Below are positions 1-5,508 of a stretch of DNA of 5,508 nucleotides, in pieces. Position 1 is the stretch's first letter. Every line of letters starts with the position of its first letter. The notes below the pieces were generated by a model. It saw only the letters and a program-made list of their open reading frames with translations. It did no database searches and was not told the origin of the DNA. Both the position numbers and the translations under genes were made by a program. The DNA is from Flavobacteriales bacterium (GTDB lineage Bacteria > Bacteroidota > Bacteroidia > Flavobacteriales_E > Vicingaceae): positions 12,867 through 18,374 of the forward strand of contig NVVI01000002.1 of NCBI GenBank assembly GCA_002402165.1, given 5' to 3'.

Positions 1-210
1 ATTATTTTCCAAACAGCATTGATGGGCAATGCCTCCGCTTTCATTATTGCTCATAATCATCCATCAGGTAATAAAAAGCCAAGTGAATCAGATATAACAC
101 TTACTAAAAAGATACAAGCAGCAGGAGACATAATGGAAATAAAATTACTAGATCATTTGATCCTAACAAAAGAAGAATACATCAGCATGATAGATGAAGA
201 AATAATATAG
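1..210 (+). CDS. RadC-like JAB/JAMM domain protein, 3' end only
   Basis: This is the C-terminal 69 codons of a RadC-family (JAB/MPN+) protein that runs in from before the window; the reading frame is open from base 1 and stops at TAG 208-210. Visible residues 18-31 carry the JAMM metal site H-x-H-x7-S-x2-D (HNHPSG followed by S28 and D31), and LDHLIL matches the conserved LDH near the end of the fold. The catalytic glutamate and the N-terminal helix-hairpin-helix part, if present, lie upstream of the window. RadC was named as a DNA repair protein, but its biochemical role is unsettled. Short stand-alone RadC-like proteins are common on integrative elements and genomic islands of Bacteroidota, and the wording here (FQTALMGNAS before HNH) resembles those more than a chromosomal radC; this is recollection, not a search. 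The next gene starts 4 bases later, so the two are probably cotranscribed. An internal ATG at 22-24 is not the real start, since homology continues upstream of it. Confidence 0.9.
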   Translation: MIFQTALMGNASAFIIAHNHPSGNKKPSESDITLTKKIQAAGDIMEIKLLDHLILTKEEYISMIDEEII

Positions 211-214
211 AATA

Positions 215-1360
215 ATGAAAGACGTTAAAATCACATGGGATTACCAACACTTCAAAAAGCAGGGGTTAGAATACTATCACAAAAAAAAGTATAAAGAAGC
301 AATACGCTATTTCAAACTAGCTGTAACCGCTTTAGGTTGGCAGGAAGCACCAAGAGAATTCCCAGACATTCACAAATACCTTTCTAGGTCAATCCGACTT
401 CGAGATGCACCAGAAATTGATATCCTTATTAAAAAACAACATTATGAAGAAGCATTGGAGAGACTGGAGAAACTGGAAAAATTCTCACTTACTCCTTGGA
501 TAACCAAAAGACTCAAAGAATGTAGAAAACATGCTCTTTATCCTTTTCAACATCCAAGTGGGTATATGGGGTATATGAACTATTATGGAGAAGAAATGAT
601 TCCAGCAAATGTAGTTGATGTTGAAGAATTTGAAGAAGGTAGAGCTGCGGTTAATCTTGGAGGTTATTATGAACTCATTGACCGATCTGGCAAAGTATTC
701 ACTAATGAAAAATTTGATATGGTTCACGGTACTGTAGATGGATTTACAACAGTTGAGAAGAGCAAAAAATTCAATCTTATTAATCCAGAAGGTAAACTCC
801 ATATTAAAAAATGGTATGACTTTGTATCGCCATTCTGTAAGGAACAACTTCGGTGTGTACATGATGGAAAAAAATGGGGTTATCTAAATAATAAAGGCGA
901 AATAGAGATACCGATTGAGTACGAAACGGTTAGAGCTTTTAGCGAAGAATTAGCAGCCGTTGAGAAGGATGGAAAGTTTGGTTTTATCAATGGACTGGGT
1001 GAAGTTATTATTCCATTTCAATATGAAAGTACCTCAGGATTTTCAGAAGGAGTGGTTGCGATACAAAAAAATGGTAAGTGGGGATTTATTGACATATCCA
1101 CCAAGATTGGGATACCACCAATATTTGATGATGTCTGTGATTTTTCTGACGGTATTTGTGGCGTTAAAAAAAATGGAAAATGGGGGGCAATTAATAAAAA
1201 AGGAACAGTAATTATTCCTTTTTTATACGATTATTATTTTCCATATGTAAATGGTATCGCTGCGGTTGAGGTTGCTGAAAATTATTACTTCATAAACAAG
1301 AGAGGTGTATTACTAGGAGATGCTAATTATTGCTTTAAAGAAATATTTAACCTATCATGA
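215..1360 (+). CDS. TPR-like plus WG-repeat protein of unknown function
   Basis: This 381-residue protein has no signal peptide or membrane segment, so it is probably cytoplasmic. Residues 11-45 form a TPR-like helical hairpin (QGLEYYHKKKYKEAIRYF), and residues 69-91 form a second, weaker one (KKQHYEEALERLEKLEKF). From about residue 117 to 365 there are roughly eight WG repeats of 30-35 residues. The clearest are KKWGYLNNKGEIEIP (219-233), KFGFINGLGEVIIP (254-267), KWGFIDISTKIGIP (288-301) and KWGAINKKGTVIIP (322-335), each followed by a Y/F-rich strand and an (F)SEG-type turn. Repeats 1-3 and the last are degenerate, lacking the WG pair. WG repeats form a beta-rich scaffold generally presumed to bind partners; no catalytic residues are apparent. 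ATG 215 is the first start after the radC stop; it has an A-rich leader and no Shine-Dalgarno, as usual in Bacteroidota. The 4-bp gap suggests an operon with the RadC-like gene. The specific function is unknown. Confidence 0.9.
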   Translation: MKDVKITWDYQHFKKQGLEYYHKKKYKEAIRYFKLAVTALGWQEAPREFPDIHKYLSRSIRLRDAPEIDILIKKQHYEEALERLEKLEKFSLTPWITKRLKECRKHALYPFQHPSGYMGYMNYYGEEMIPANVVDVEEFEEGRAAVNLGGYYELIDRSGKVFTNEKFDMVHGTVDGFTTVEKSKKFNLINPEGKLHIKKWYDFVSPFCKEQLRCVHDGKKWGYLNNKGEIEIPIEYETVRAFSEELAAVEKDGKFGFINGLGEVIIPFQYESTSGFSEGVVAIQKNGKWGFIDISTKIGIPPIFDDVCDFSDGICGVKKNGKWGAINKKGTVIIPFLYDYYFPYVNGIAAVEVAENYYFINKRGVLLGDANYCFKEIFNLS

Positions 1361-1406
1361 AAAATAGTAACAAACTTATTTCGTTCCAGTACAGTTCCCG
1401 ACATAC

Positions 1407-1463
1407 CCAGAAAATAGCAGACAAAATGGTGAAAATGAGCATATTATTAATGGCTTTTTCTGG
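1407..1463. repeat. inverted repeat, 8-bp arms, in spacer after WG gene
   Basis: CCAGAAAA (1407-1414) is matched in inverted orientation by TTTTCTGG (1456-1463), with 41 bases between. With one bulged base the match extends towards GCT on the inner side. Arms this far apart are unlikely to be a transcription terminator. They lie in the roughly 150-bp non-coding stretch between the WG gene and the tRNA terminator and could be a protein-binding site or chance in AT-rich DNA. Confidence 0.4.
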
Positions 1464-1466
1464 ACT

Positions 1467-1481
1467 CAGAAGGTACTTCTG
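1467..1481. repeat. short palindrome, 6-bp arms with 3-base centre
   Basis: CAGAAG (1467-1472), GTA, CTTCTG (1476-1481) is a perfect inverted repeat. It directly abuts the tandem GTTTCAGT pair at 1482-1500. There is no T-run after it on either strand, so it is not a classical terminator. A binding site for a regulator or recombinase is possible but unsupported. Confidence 0.5.
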
Positions 1482-1500
1482 GTTTCAGTCCCGTTTCAGT
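1482..1500 (+). repeat. tandem direct repeat GTTTCAGT x2
   Basis: GTTTCAGT occurs at 1482-1489 and again at 1493-1500 with CCC between, so the copies start 11 bp apart, one helical turn. Phased short repeats beside a tRNA 3' end resemble arm-type binding sites of tyrosine recombinases, but no integrase is in the window and the repeat is short enough to be chance. Confidence 0.5.
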
Positions 1501-1510
1501 AAGAAAATTG

Positions 1511-1551
1511 AAACCGCTCCAAATTTAGCGTTTAGAGCGGCTTTCTACATT
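1511..1551. terminator. bidirectional hairpin terminator between WG gene and tRNA-Arg
   Basis: CCGCTC (1514-1519) pairs with GAGCGG (1535-1540). After one C/A mismatch the stem continues as AAA (1521-1523) with TTT (1531-1533), leaving a 7-base loop. On the - strand, downstream of the tRNA, the stem is followed by TTTCAATTTTCTT; on the + strand, downstream of the WG gene, it is followed by CTTTCTACATTTTTATT. It can therefore end tRNA-Arg transcription leftward and the RadC/WG unit rightward. The stem starts about 20 bases past the tRNA 3' end, which suits a tRNA terminator. The T-tracts are interrupted, so efficiency is uncertain. Confidence 0.75.
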
Positions 1552-1559
1552 TTTATTCG

Positions 1560-1631
1560 TAGCCCCGCTAGGAATCGAACCTAGATCTACAGTTTAGGAA
1601 ACTACTATTCTATCCATTGAACTACGGGGCC
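1560..1631 (-). tRNA. tRNA-Arg, anticodon CCU
   Basis: The reverse strand folds into a full cloverleaf of 72 nt. The acceptor stem GGCCCCG pairs with CGGGGCT, ending in a G-U pair, and the discriminator is A (1560). The D-stem is GTTC/GAAT with loop AATGGATA. The anticodon stem is GTAGT/ACTGT with two G-U pairs. The anticodon loop is TTCCTAA, with the anticodon at 1596-1598. The variable loop has four bases, and the T-arm is CTAGG-TTCGATT-CCTAG. Anticodon CCU reads the AGG arginine codon. CCA is not encoded; the bases after the discriminator are CGA, so the tail must be added by nucleotidyltransferase. The gene is divergent from the IPExxxVDY gene and convergent with the WG gene. Its 3' end faces the accessory genes, the usual side for integration of mobile elements. 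Confidence 0.97.
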
Positions 1632-1641
1632 AATAATTTTG

Positions 1642-1651
1642 CGAAATTATA
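1642..1651 (-). promoter_or_regulatory. candidate -10/-7 element for tRNA-Arg
   Basis: On the - strand, TATAAT reads from 1651 to 1646. It overlaps TAATTTCG (1649 to 1642), which differs by one base from the Bacteroidota -7 consensus TAnnTTTG. Either element would start transcription a few bases before the tRNA 5' end at 1631. No good TTG-type -33 element is seen at the expected distance; the nearest is a TTA about 16 bases upstream. The 1632-1705 spacer must also hold any promoter for the IPExxxVDY-pyk unit, but I see no convincing one on the + strand; TTACTTTG at 1655-1662 is the best partial match. Confidence 0.35.
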
Positions 1652-1705
1652 AATTTACTTTGTTTTAACTTCTCTTTATTGGAGTTCTTTATATCTTTAC
1701 CCAGT

Positions 1706-2119
1706 ATGTCAAAAGTATTGTTGAGCTTAGAGGAAGATTATGATTTTGTATTGGTAGGTATAAGTTGTCATTCTAAAGATTATCGTTTATGTTGGGAACT
1801 AAATAAAGCACTTCGTATTGACTTAATTAGAACAGACGACTTAGAAATAAGCAAGAATAATGATATTATAGCTTATTCATTTTATTCATTTATAGATGAA
1901 GATAATCATATTGAATATTATTTAATCTCTAATCTTGGTAAAAACGGGTATTTAATTCCTGAACAAAAAAAAGTAGATTTTTTTTTAATGACTAAAGGAA
2001 GTACGTCAAACAATCAAACTAAAGACATTATTTGTAATATAAACTCACTATCATTAGTTTTAACTTCTTTTAGCATTGATCCTAATTTGCTAAAATCTAA
2101 AAAAAACTTATTATTTTAA
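1706..2119 (+). CDS. IPExxxVDY family protein
   Basis: This is a 137-residue protein of a Bacteroidota-specific family of unknown function, usually encoded just before pyruvate kinase. The naming signature is present as IPEQKKVDF at residues 84-92, with phenylalanine in place of the final tyrosine. The N-terminal half also fits the family: an acidic EEDYDF segment, then GISCHSKDYRLCWELNKAL, where relatives have a similar S-x(2)-DYRLAY-LNK stretch, followed by RTDDLEI. No signal peptide or membrane helix is present. I chose ATG 1706 because family alignment begins at SKVLLSLEEDYDF; an in-frame TTG at 1679 would add nine residues without family support. The stop TAA overlaps the pyk ATG by one base (TAATG), implying translational coupling. 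Runs of A8 (1965-1972) and T9 (1978-1986) fall inside and just after the signature but keep the frame. The family signature and position make the call firm; the function is unknown. Confidence 0.88.
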   Translation: MSKVLLSLEEDYDFVLVGISCHSKDYRLCWELNKALRIDLIRTDDLEISKNNDIIAYSFYSFIDEDNHIEYYLISNLGKNGYLIPEQKKVDFFLMTKGSTSNNQTKDIICNINSLSLVLTSFSIDPNLLKSKKNLLF

Positions 2120-3543
2120 TGATTAGAAAAACAAAAATAGTAGCAACAATTGGTCCTTCTACCGATTCTAAAGAAATGCTAAAAAAAATTATTACTAAAG
2201 GTGTTAATGTTTGTAGAATAAATTTTTCACACGGCTCTCACGAAGATCAAAAAAAAGTTATTAATACTATTCGTGAAATTAATAAAGAGCTAGGATTGTT
2301 TACTGCTATTTTAGCCGATTTACAAGGCCCTAAAATTAGAGTTGGAAAGATGAAAAATAACGGTGTTGAATTAATCAATAACCATGAATTAATTTTTACA
2401 ACCATTGAGTGCTTAGGAGATGACAAAAAGGTTTACATCAGTTATCAAAAATTTCCAAAAGACGTTTCTGTTGGTGAATCTATTTTGTTAGATGATGGTA
2501 AACTAAATTTAACAATAAAAAGCACCAACAATAAAGATGAAGTGGTTGCTATTGTTAAACATGGCGGAATGCTTTCATCCAACAAAGGGGTAAATTTACC
2601 CAACACAAAAATTTCATTGCCCTCATTAACCGAAAAAGACTTAGATGATCTTCAGTTTGCACTAGAAATGAACATCTCATGGATAGGATTATCTTTTGTG
2701 AGAAGTGCAGACGATATTATTGCCTTAAAAAAAATAATTAGCAAAGCCAATAGCAATGCTAAAGTTATCGCAAAAATTGAAAAGCCTGAAGCTATAAAAG
2801 ACATTGATGCTATAATTGATGTAGCTGATGCAATTATGGTTGCCCGTGGAGATTTAGGGGTTGAAATTCCTTTTCAAGAAGTGCCTCTTGTCCAAAAAAT
2901 GATTGTTAAAAAATCGATGAAAGCTTCTAAACCAGTAATAATTGCCACTCAAATGATGGAGAGCATGATAGATAATGTTACTCCTACAAGAGCAGAAGTT
3001 AATGATGTGGCAAATGCTGTATTAGACGGTGCTGATGCTGTAATGTTGAGTGGAGAAACATCTGTTGGTAATCATCCTATACTTGTAATAGAAGCAATGG
3101 ATAAAATAATTCAAGACGTAGAAACTGACGATAGCTTGTATCATTATGAATTCCCCCCTAACAAAGAAAATATAGATAGATACATTACTGATTCTATTTG
3201 TTTTGACTCTTGCAGGCTTGCTCACCGTGTAGAAGCTAAAGGAATTGTTACCATGACATTCTCAGGATACACAGCATTTAAAATTGCTAGTTTTAGACCT
3301 AAAGCAGGCATTTTTGTTTTTACAGGAAATGAAGCTATTTTGAGTATGCTAAGCTTGGTTTGGGGTGTAAAAGTTTTTCTTTACAATGAATTTGTTAGTA
3401 CCGATCACACTATTGCAGATATAAAACACTTTCTTAAAAAAGAAAAATGGTTGCAAAAAGATGATTTGATTGTGAACATTGCTAGTATGCCTATACAAGA
3501 AAAAGGGCAGTCTAACATGATGAAACTAAGCCATATTGATTAA
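2119..3543 (+). CDS. pyk: pyruvate kinase
   Basis: Pyruvate kinase makes pyruvate and ATP from phosphoenolpyruvate and ADP, the last step of glycolysis, in the cytoplasm as a homotetramer. At 474 residues it is full length for a bacterial enzyme. The N-terminal strand KTKIVATIGPST (4-15) leads into the TIM barrel. VCRINFSHG (31-39) holds substrate-binding R33 and the potassium ligands N35 and S37, and ADLQGPKIR (66-74) holds D67. The B domain lies at about 76-160. IAKIEKPEAI (217-226) carries the catalytic lysine K219 and Mg ligand E221, ARGDLG (242-247) the Mg ligand D245, and IATQMM (275-280) T277. TPTRAEVNDVANAV (288-301) is the barrel signature. The C-terminal domain (about 355-474) has the Bacteroidota-like TMTFSGYTAFKIASFRP segment. 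All catalytic positions I can check are intact. The start is fixed by overlap with the preceding stop and by homology from residue 4. Confidence 0.98.
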   Translation: MIRKTKIVATIGPSTDSKEMLKKIITKGVNVCRINFSHGSHEDQKKVINTIREINKELGLFTAILADLQGPKIRVGKMKNNGVELINNHELIFTTIECLGDDKKVYISYQKFPKDVSVGESILLDDGKLNLTIKSTNNKDEVVAIVKHGGMLSSNKGVNLPNTKISLPSLTEKDLDDLQFALEMNISWIGLSFVRSADDIIALKKIISKANSNAKVIAKIEKPEAIKDIDAIIDVADAIMVARGDLGVEIPFQEVPLVQKMIVKKSMKASKPVIIATQMMESMIDNVTPTRAEVNDVANAVLDGADAVMLSGETSVGNHPILVIEAMDKIIQDVETDDSLYHYEFPPNKENIDRYITDSICFDSCRLAHRVEAKGIVTMTFSGYTAFKIASFRPKAGIFVFTGNEAILSMLSLVWGVKVFLYNEFVSTDHTIADIKHFLKKEKWLQKDDLIVNIASMPIQEKGQSNMMKLSHID

Positions 3544-3555
3544 TAAATTTAAATC

Positions 3556-4605
3556 ATGCCAATTAACGTATCCTTATTAAAAGAAATTGCCGAAGCAGCA
3601 GGAGCTCCTGGGCACGAGCAAAGAATTAGAGAAATTGTTTTACGTGAAATAAAACCTTTAGTTGACGACATTACTGTTGATAATATGGGCAATGTTTATG
3701 CTATAAAAAAAGGCAAGAACAATAAGCGAGTAATGGTTGGCGCTCACATGGATGAAATTGGATTTATTGTTACCTACATTGATGATGATGGGTTTGTAAG
3801 ATTTCATACTCTTGGTGGTTTTGATCCAAAAACACTAACTGCTCAACGAGTTATTATACACGGAACAGAAGATATAATAGGAGTAATGGGTTCTAAACCT
3901 ATTCACGTTATGAGTGCAGAAGAAAGAACCAAAATGCCAAAAACAACCGATTATTTTATCGATTTGGGAATGGACAAAAAAGCTGTTGAAAAAATCGTAA
4001 GTATTGGCAACCCAATTACAAGAGAAAGAGGATTGATAGAAATGGGTAATTGCGTTAACTGTAAATCGTTAGATAACAGATTGGCTGTTTTTATCTTAAT
4101 AGAATCACTACGAGCGTTAAAAGATAAAGAAGTGCCTTATGATGTTTATGGTGTATTTACAGTACAAGAAGAAGTTGGAATTAGAGGGGCAAATGTGGCT
4201 GCCTTAGAGATTAAACCAGATTTTGGTTTTGGTTTAGATACCACTATTGCTTTTGATGTGCCAGGTGCTAAACCAGAAGAAATGGTAACAAAATTAGGAG
4301 ATGGAACAGCCATAAAAATAATGGATAGTTCTACTATCTGTGACTACCGTATGGTAAAATACATGGAAAATATTGCCGAAAAACACCAGATAAAAACTCA
4401 AAAAGAAATACTAACTGCAGGAGGAACAGATACTGCAGGAATACAAAGAATGAATCCTGGAGGAGCAATTACTGGTGCTATTTCTATCCCAACAAGACAC
4501 ATACACCAAGTAATAGAAATGGCAAATAAAGATGACATCAGAGGTAGTATCGATTTATTAACCAACTGTTTACTTGAACTTGACACCTATAACTGGGAAT
4601 TTTAA
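3556..4605 (+). CDS. M42-family metallo-aminopeptidase (glutamyl aminopeptidase/TET-like)
   Basis: This 349-residue protein is a full-length M42 peptidase, a di-zinc or di-cobalt aminopeptidase that in studied relatives forms dodecameric tetrahedral (TET) cages trimming peptides in the cytoplasm. The metal and catalytic residues line up: H64 and D66 in GAHMDEIGF, the bridging D173 in KSLDNR, the general base and ligand E205-E206 in VQEEVG, D228 in GLDTT, and H317 in PTRHIHQ. The GGTDTAG (289-295) and APGHE (17-21) signatures are also present. The TET dimerisation domain spans roughly 74-165. There is no signal peptide. The gene starts 12 bases after the pyk stop with an A/T-rich leader and no Shine-Dalgarno, so it is probably cotranscribed with pyk. 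Substrate preference (Glu/Asp, Leu or Lys) cannot be read from the sequence, so I give no symbol. Endoglucanase labels sometimes attached to this family are likely misannotation. Confidence 0.95.
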   Translation: MPINVSLLKEIAEAAGAPGHEQRIREIVLREIKPLVDDITVDNMGNVYAIKKGKNNKRVMVGAHMDEIGFIVTYIDDDGFVRFHTLGGFDPKTLTAQRVIIHGTEDIIGVMGSKPIHVMSAEERTKMPKTTDYFIDLGMDKKAVEKIVSIGNPITRERGLIEMGNCVNCKSLDNRLAVFILIESLRALKDKEVPYDVYGVFTVQEEVGIRGANVAALEIKPDFGFGLDTTIAFDVPGAKPEEMVTKLGDGTAIKIMDSSTICDYRMVKYMENIAEKHQIKTQKEILTAGGTDTAGIQRMNPGGAITGAISIPTRHIHQVIEMANKDDIRGSIDLLTNCLLELDTYNWEF

Positions 4606-4607
4606 AT

Positions 4608-4641
4608 ATAACCAAATGACTCTTGTTGATTATTCGGTTGT
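4608..4641. terminator. possible weak hairpin between convergent genes
   Basis: ATAACC (4608-4613) pairs with GGTTGT (4636-4641). After an A/C mismatch, AATGA pairs with TTATT around a 10-base loop. The arm pairs include G-U wobbles and the stem is AT-rich. There is no T-run on the + strand side; on the - strand the hairpin is followed by ATTTAAAATT. It lies in the 44-bp gap between the convergent aminopeptidase and dnaG stops, where a shared terminator is expected, but it is a poor match to a classical one. Confidence 0.3.
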
Positions 4642-4649
4642 TACCTGAG

Positions 4650-5508
4650 CTACTTTAAAATAATTCTACCCAATTTAGTAGCCAATTGCTTTTTAATTTG
4701 TTGAAGATTTACCTGCTCTTGTAATAGTTTAAGACTTATATCTTCAGATGTTTCAACTTTTAATTGCTCTTGATTTTTTAAAATAAGTTGCATGAGTTTG
4801 CTCAGCTTAAAAGCATACAAGGTATTAATTACCGCTTTTTTTAATTGTTGATCTTCCGTTACTGTAAATATTTTATGTGTTTCCCAATTAGGGCTCAATT
4901 CGTGTTGATTAGAAAATATATTAATAGAAAGTTGACTAATGTCTTGGTCTGGATTATTAATAAAATCTTGATGAGAAGGGAGTTTATCTTCATTTAATTT
5001 TTCAGCGTAAAAATTAAATACTTTTTGATAAGTCTCGTTCTCAAAAGAAATACTATCATTATTAATACTTGTAACAGTATATAATGCTGCAGAAACTTCT
5101 TCGGTTATCTTTTCTTCGCTCTCATTAACAGATTCTACTTCTATTGTTTTATCTCCAAAGCTAATTAACAAACGAATAATTTCTCGCTCCCAATGTTGTA
5201 AATCGTCTCCTTCTGTTTGTTTTTCTTCCTTTATTGGAGCGTACTCTTCTATACTTTCTGGGGTAGGTATATTTGTTTTTTTAGAAAAGTTTTTTCTTAG
5301 CACCTTGTTCGCTTCGTTTATCAAAGCTTGTTCTGGTATGTCTAGTAAATTACTACACTCTTTAGTGTAAACAGATCGCTTAATTTGGTCTGGTATAATG
5401 GCAATACTCCCCACAATGTCTTTAATTAACTCCGCTTTTTTAATAGGATCATCACCAACATCCTCAATTAAAACTGATGTTTTAAAACGAATAAAATCTT
5501 GTGCATTT
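4650..5508 (-). CDS. dnaG: DNA primase DnaG, C-terminal 285 residues
   Basis: The open frame enters from beyond the right edge on the - strand and ends at TAG (4652-4650). DnaG makes the RNA primers for lagging-strand synthesis at the replication fork and is recruited by the DnaB helicase. The visible part starts near the end of the RNA-polymerase domain: DFIRFKTSVLI (4-14 of the visible part), then DDPIKKAELIKDIVGSIA (19-36) and IPDQIKRSVYTKECSNLLDI (38-57), wording typical of Bacteroidota DnaG. A variable charged linker follows at about 72-110. The helical C-terminal region, rich in Gln, Glu, Asn and Lys, corresponds to the helicase-binding domain. The N-terminal zinc-binding and Toprim catalytic parts are outside the window, perhaps 350-380 residues by comparison with usual family length. 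A GTG at 5414-5412 is an internal valine, not a start, because homology runs upstream of it. The gene converges on the aminopeptidase gene. Confidence 0.93.
   Translation of the reverse strand, partial: NAQDFIRFKTSVLIEDVGDDPIKKAELIKDIVGSIAIIPDQIKRSVYTKECSNLLDIPEQALINEANKVLRKNFSKKTNIPTPESIEEYAPIKEEKQTEGDDLQHWEREIIRLLISFGDKTIEVESVNESEEKITEEVSAALYTVTSINNDSISFENETYQKVFNFYAEKLNEDKLPSHQDFINNPDQDISQLSINIFSNQHELSPNWETHKIFTVTEDQQLKKAVINTLYAFKLSKLMQLILKNQEQLKVETSEDISLKLLQEQVNLQQIKKQLATKLGRIILK

Noticed and set aside
485..862. 125-codon open frame on the - strand inside the WG gene
   Set aside because: It lies wholly antisense to a convincing repeat-protein gene, and its composition is that of a shadow frame.
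960..1211. 83-codon open frame on the + strand within the WG gene
   Set aside because: It is out of frame with the WG repeats it overlaps and has no independent homology signal.
1357..1584. 75-codon open frame starting in an ATGA overlap with the WG gene stop
   Set aside because: It runs through the terminator hairpin and antisense into the tRNA, and its end (SPARNRT) is the usual artefact of translating a reversed tRNA T-arm. The rest has no recognisable family character.
1679..1705. TTG start nine codons before the chosen IPExxxVDY start
   Set aside because: The extra residues do not fit the family N-terminus, and ATG 1706 sits where family homology begins.
3022..3225. 67-codon open frame on the - strand inside pyk
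   Set aside because: It is antisense to a conserved catalytic gene and has no recognisable features.
4398..4586. 62-codon open frame on the - strand at the 3' end of the aminopeptidase gene
   Set aside because: It is antisense to the conserved GGTDTAG and PTRHIHQ region, so a shadow of that coding sequence.
4606..4649. Small RNA or regulatory element in the convergent spacer
   Set aside because: There are only 44 bp, with one weak hairpin better explained as a possible shared terminator.
5412..5414. GTG as a start codon giving a 254-residue stand-alone protein on the - strand
   Set aside because: The frame stays open to the window edge, and the upstream 31 codons match DnaG, so this is an internal valine.
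1..5508. Insertion sequence, CRISPR array or toxin-antitoxin pair
   Set aside because: I saw no transposase motifs, terminal inverted repeats with target duplications, regularly spaced repeats or paired small toxin/antitoxin frames.

Overview
This is a low-GC window, most likely from a member of the Bacteroidota and probably Flavobacteriales or a close relative. Three things support that: an IPExxxVDY-family gene, a family I know only from Bacteroidota, sits directly before pyruvate kinase; none of the start codons has a Shine-Dalgarno sequence; and the DnaG and pyruvate kinase sequences have a flavobacterial character. The taxonomic call is an inference from sequence style, not a search.

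The left part (1-1360, + strand) looks accessory. It opens with the 3' end of a RadC-like JAB/JAMM-domain gene. Four bases later comes a complete gene for a protein with N-terminal TPR-like helices and about eight C-terminal WG repeats. About 150 bp of repeat-bearing non-coding DNA and a hairpin terminator follow. A complete tRNA-Arg(CCU) gene then lies on the - strand (1560-1631), with its 3' end facing the accessory genes. That is the geometry expected if a mobile element or genomic island had inserted at the tRNA 3' end, but no integrase or second attachment site is in view.

The right part is core. After a 74-bp divergent spacer, a + strand cluster reads IPExxxVDY protein, pyruvate kinase (pyk, 1-base stop/start overlap) and M42-family metallo-aminopeptidase (12-bp gap). 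It probably forms one transcription unit joining the last step of glycolysis to a peptidase. The relatives I know usually have acpP-fabF-rnc before the IPExxxVDY gene; here the tRNA and accessory genes occupy that place. On the - strand, the C-terminal 285 residues of DNA primase DnaG converge on the aminopeptidase across a 44-bp spacer.

I see no CRISPR array, transposase, rRNA or riboswitch. I found no convincing evidence of a new biological system; the best lead is the RadC/WG pair beside the tRNA.
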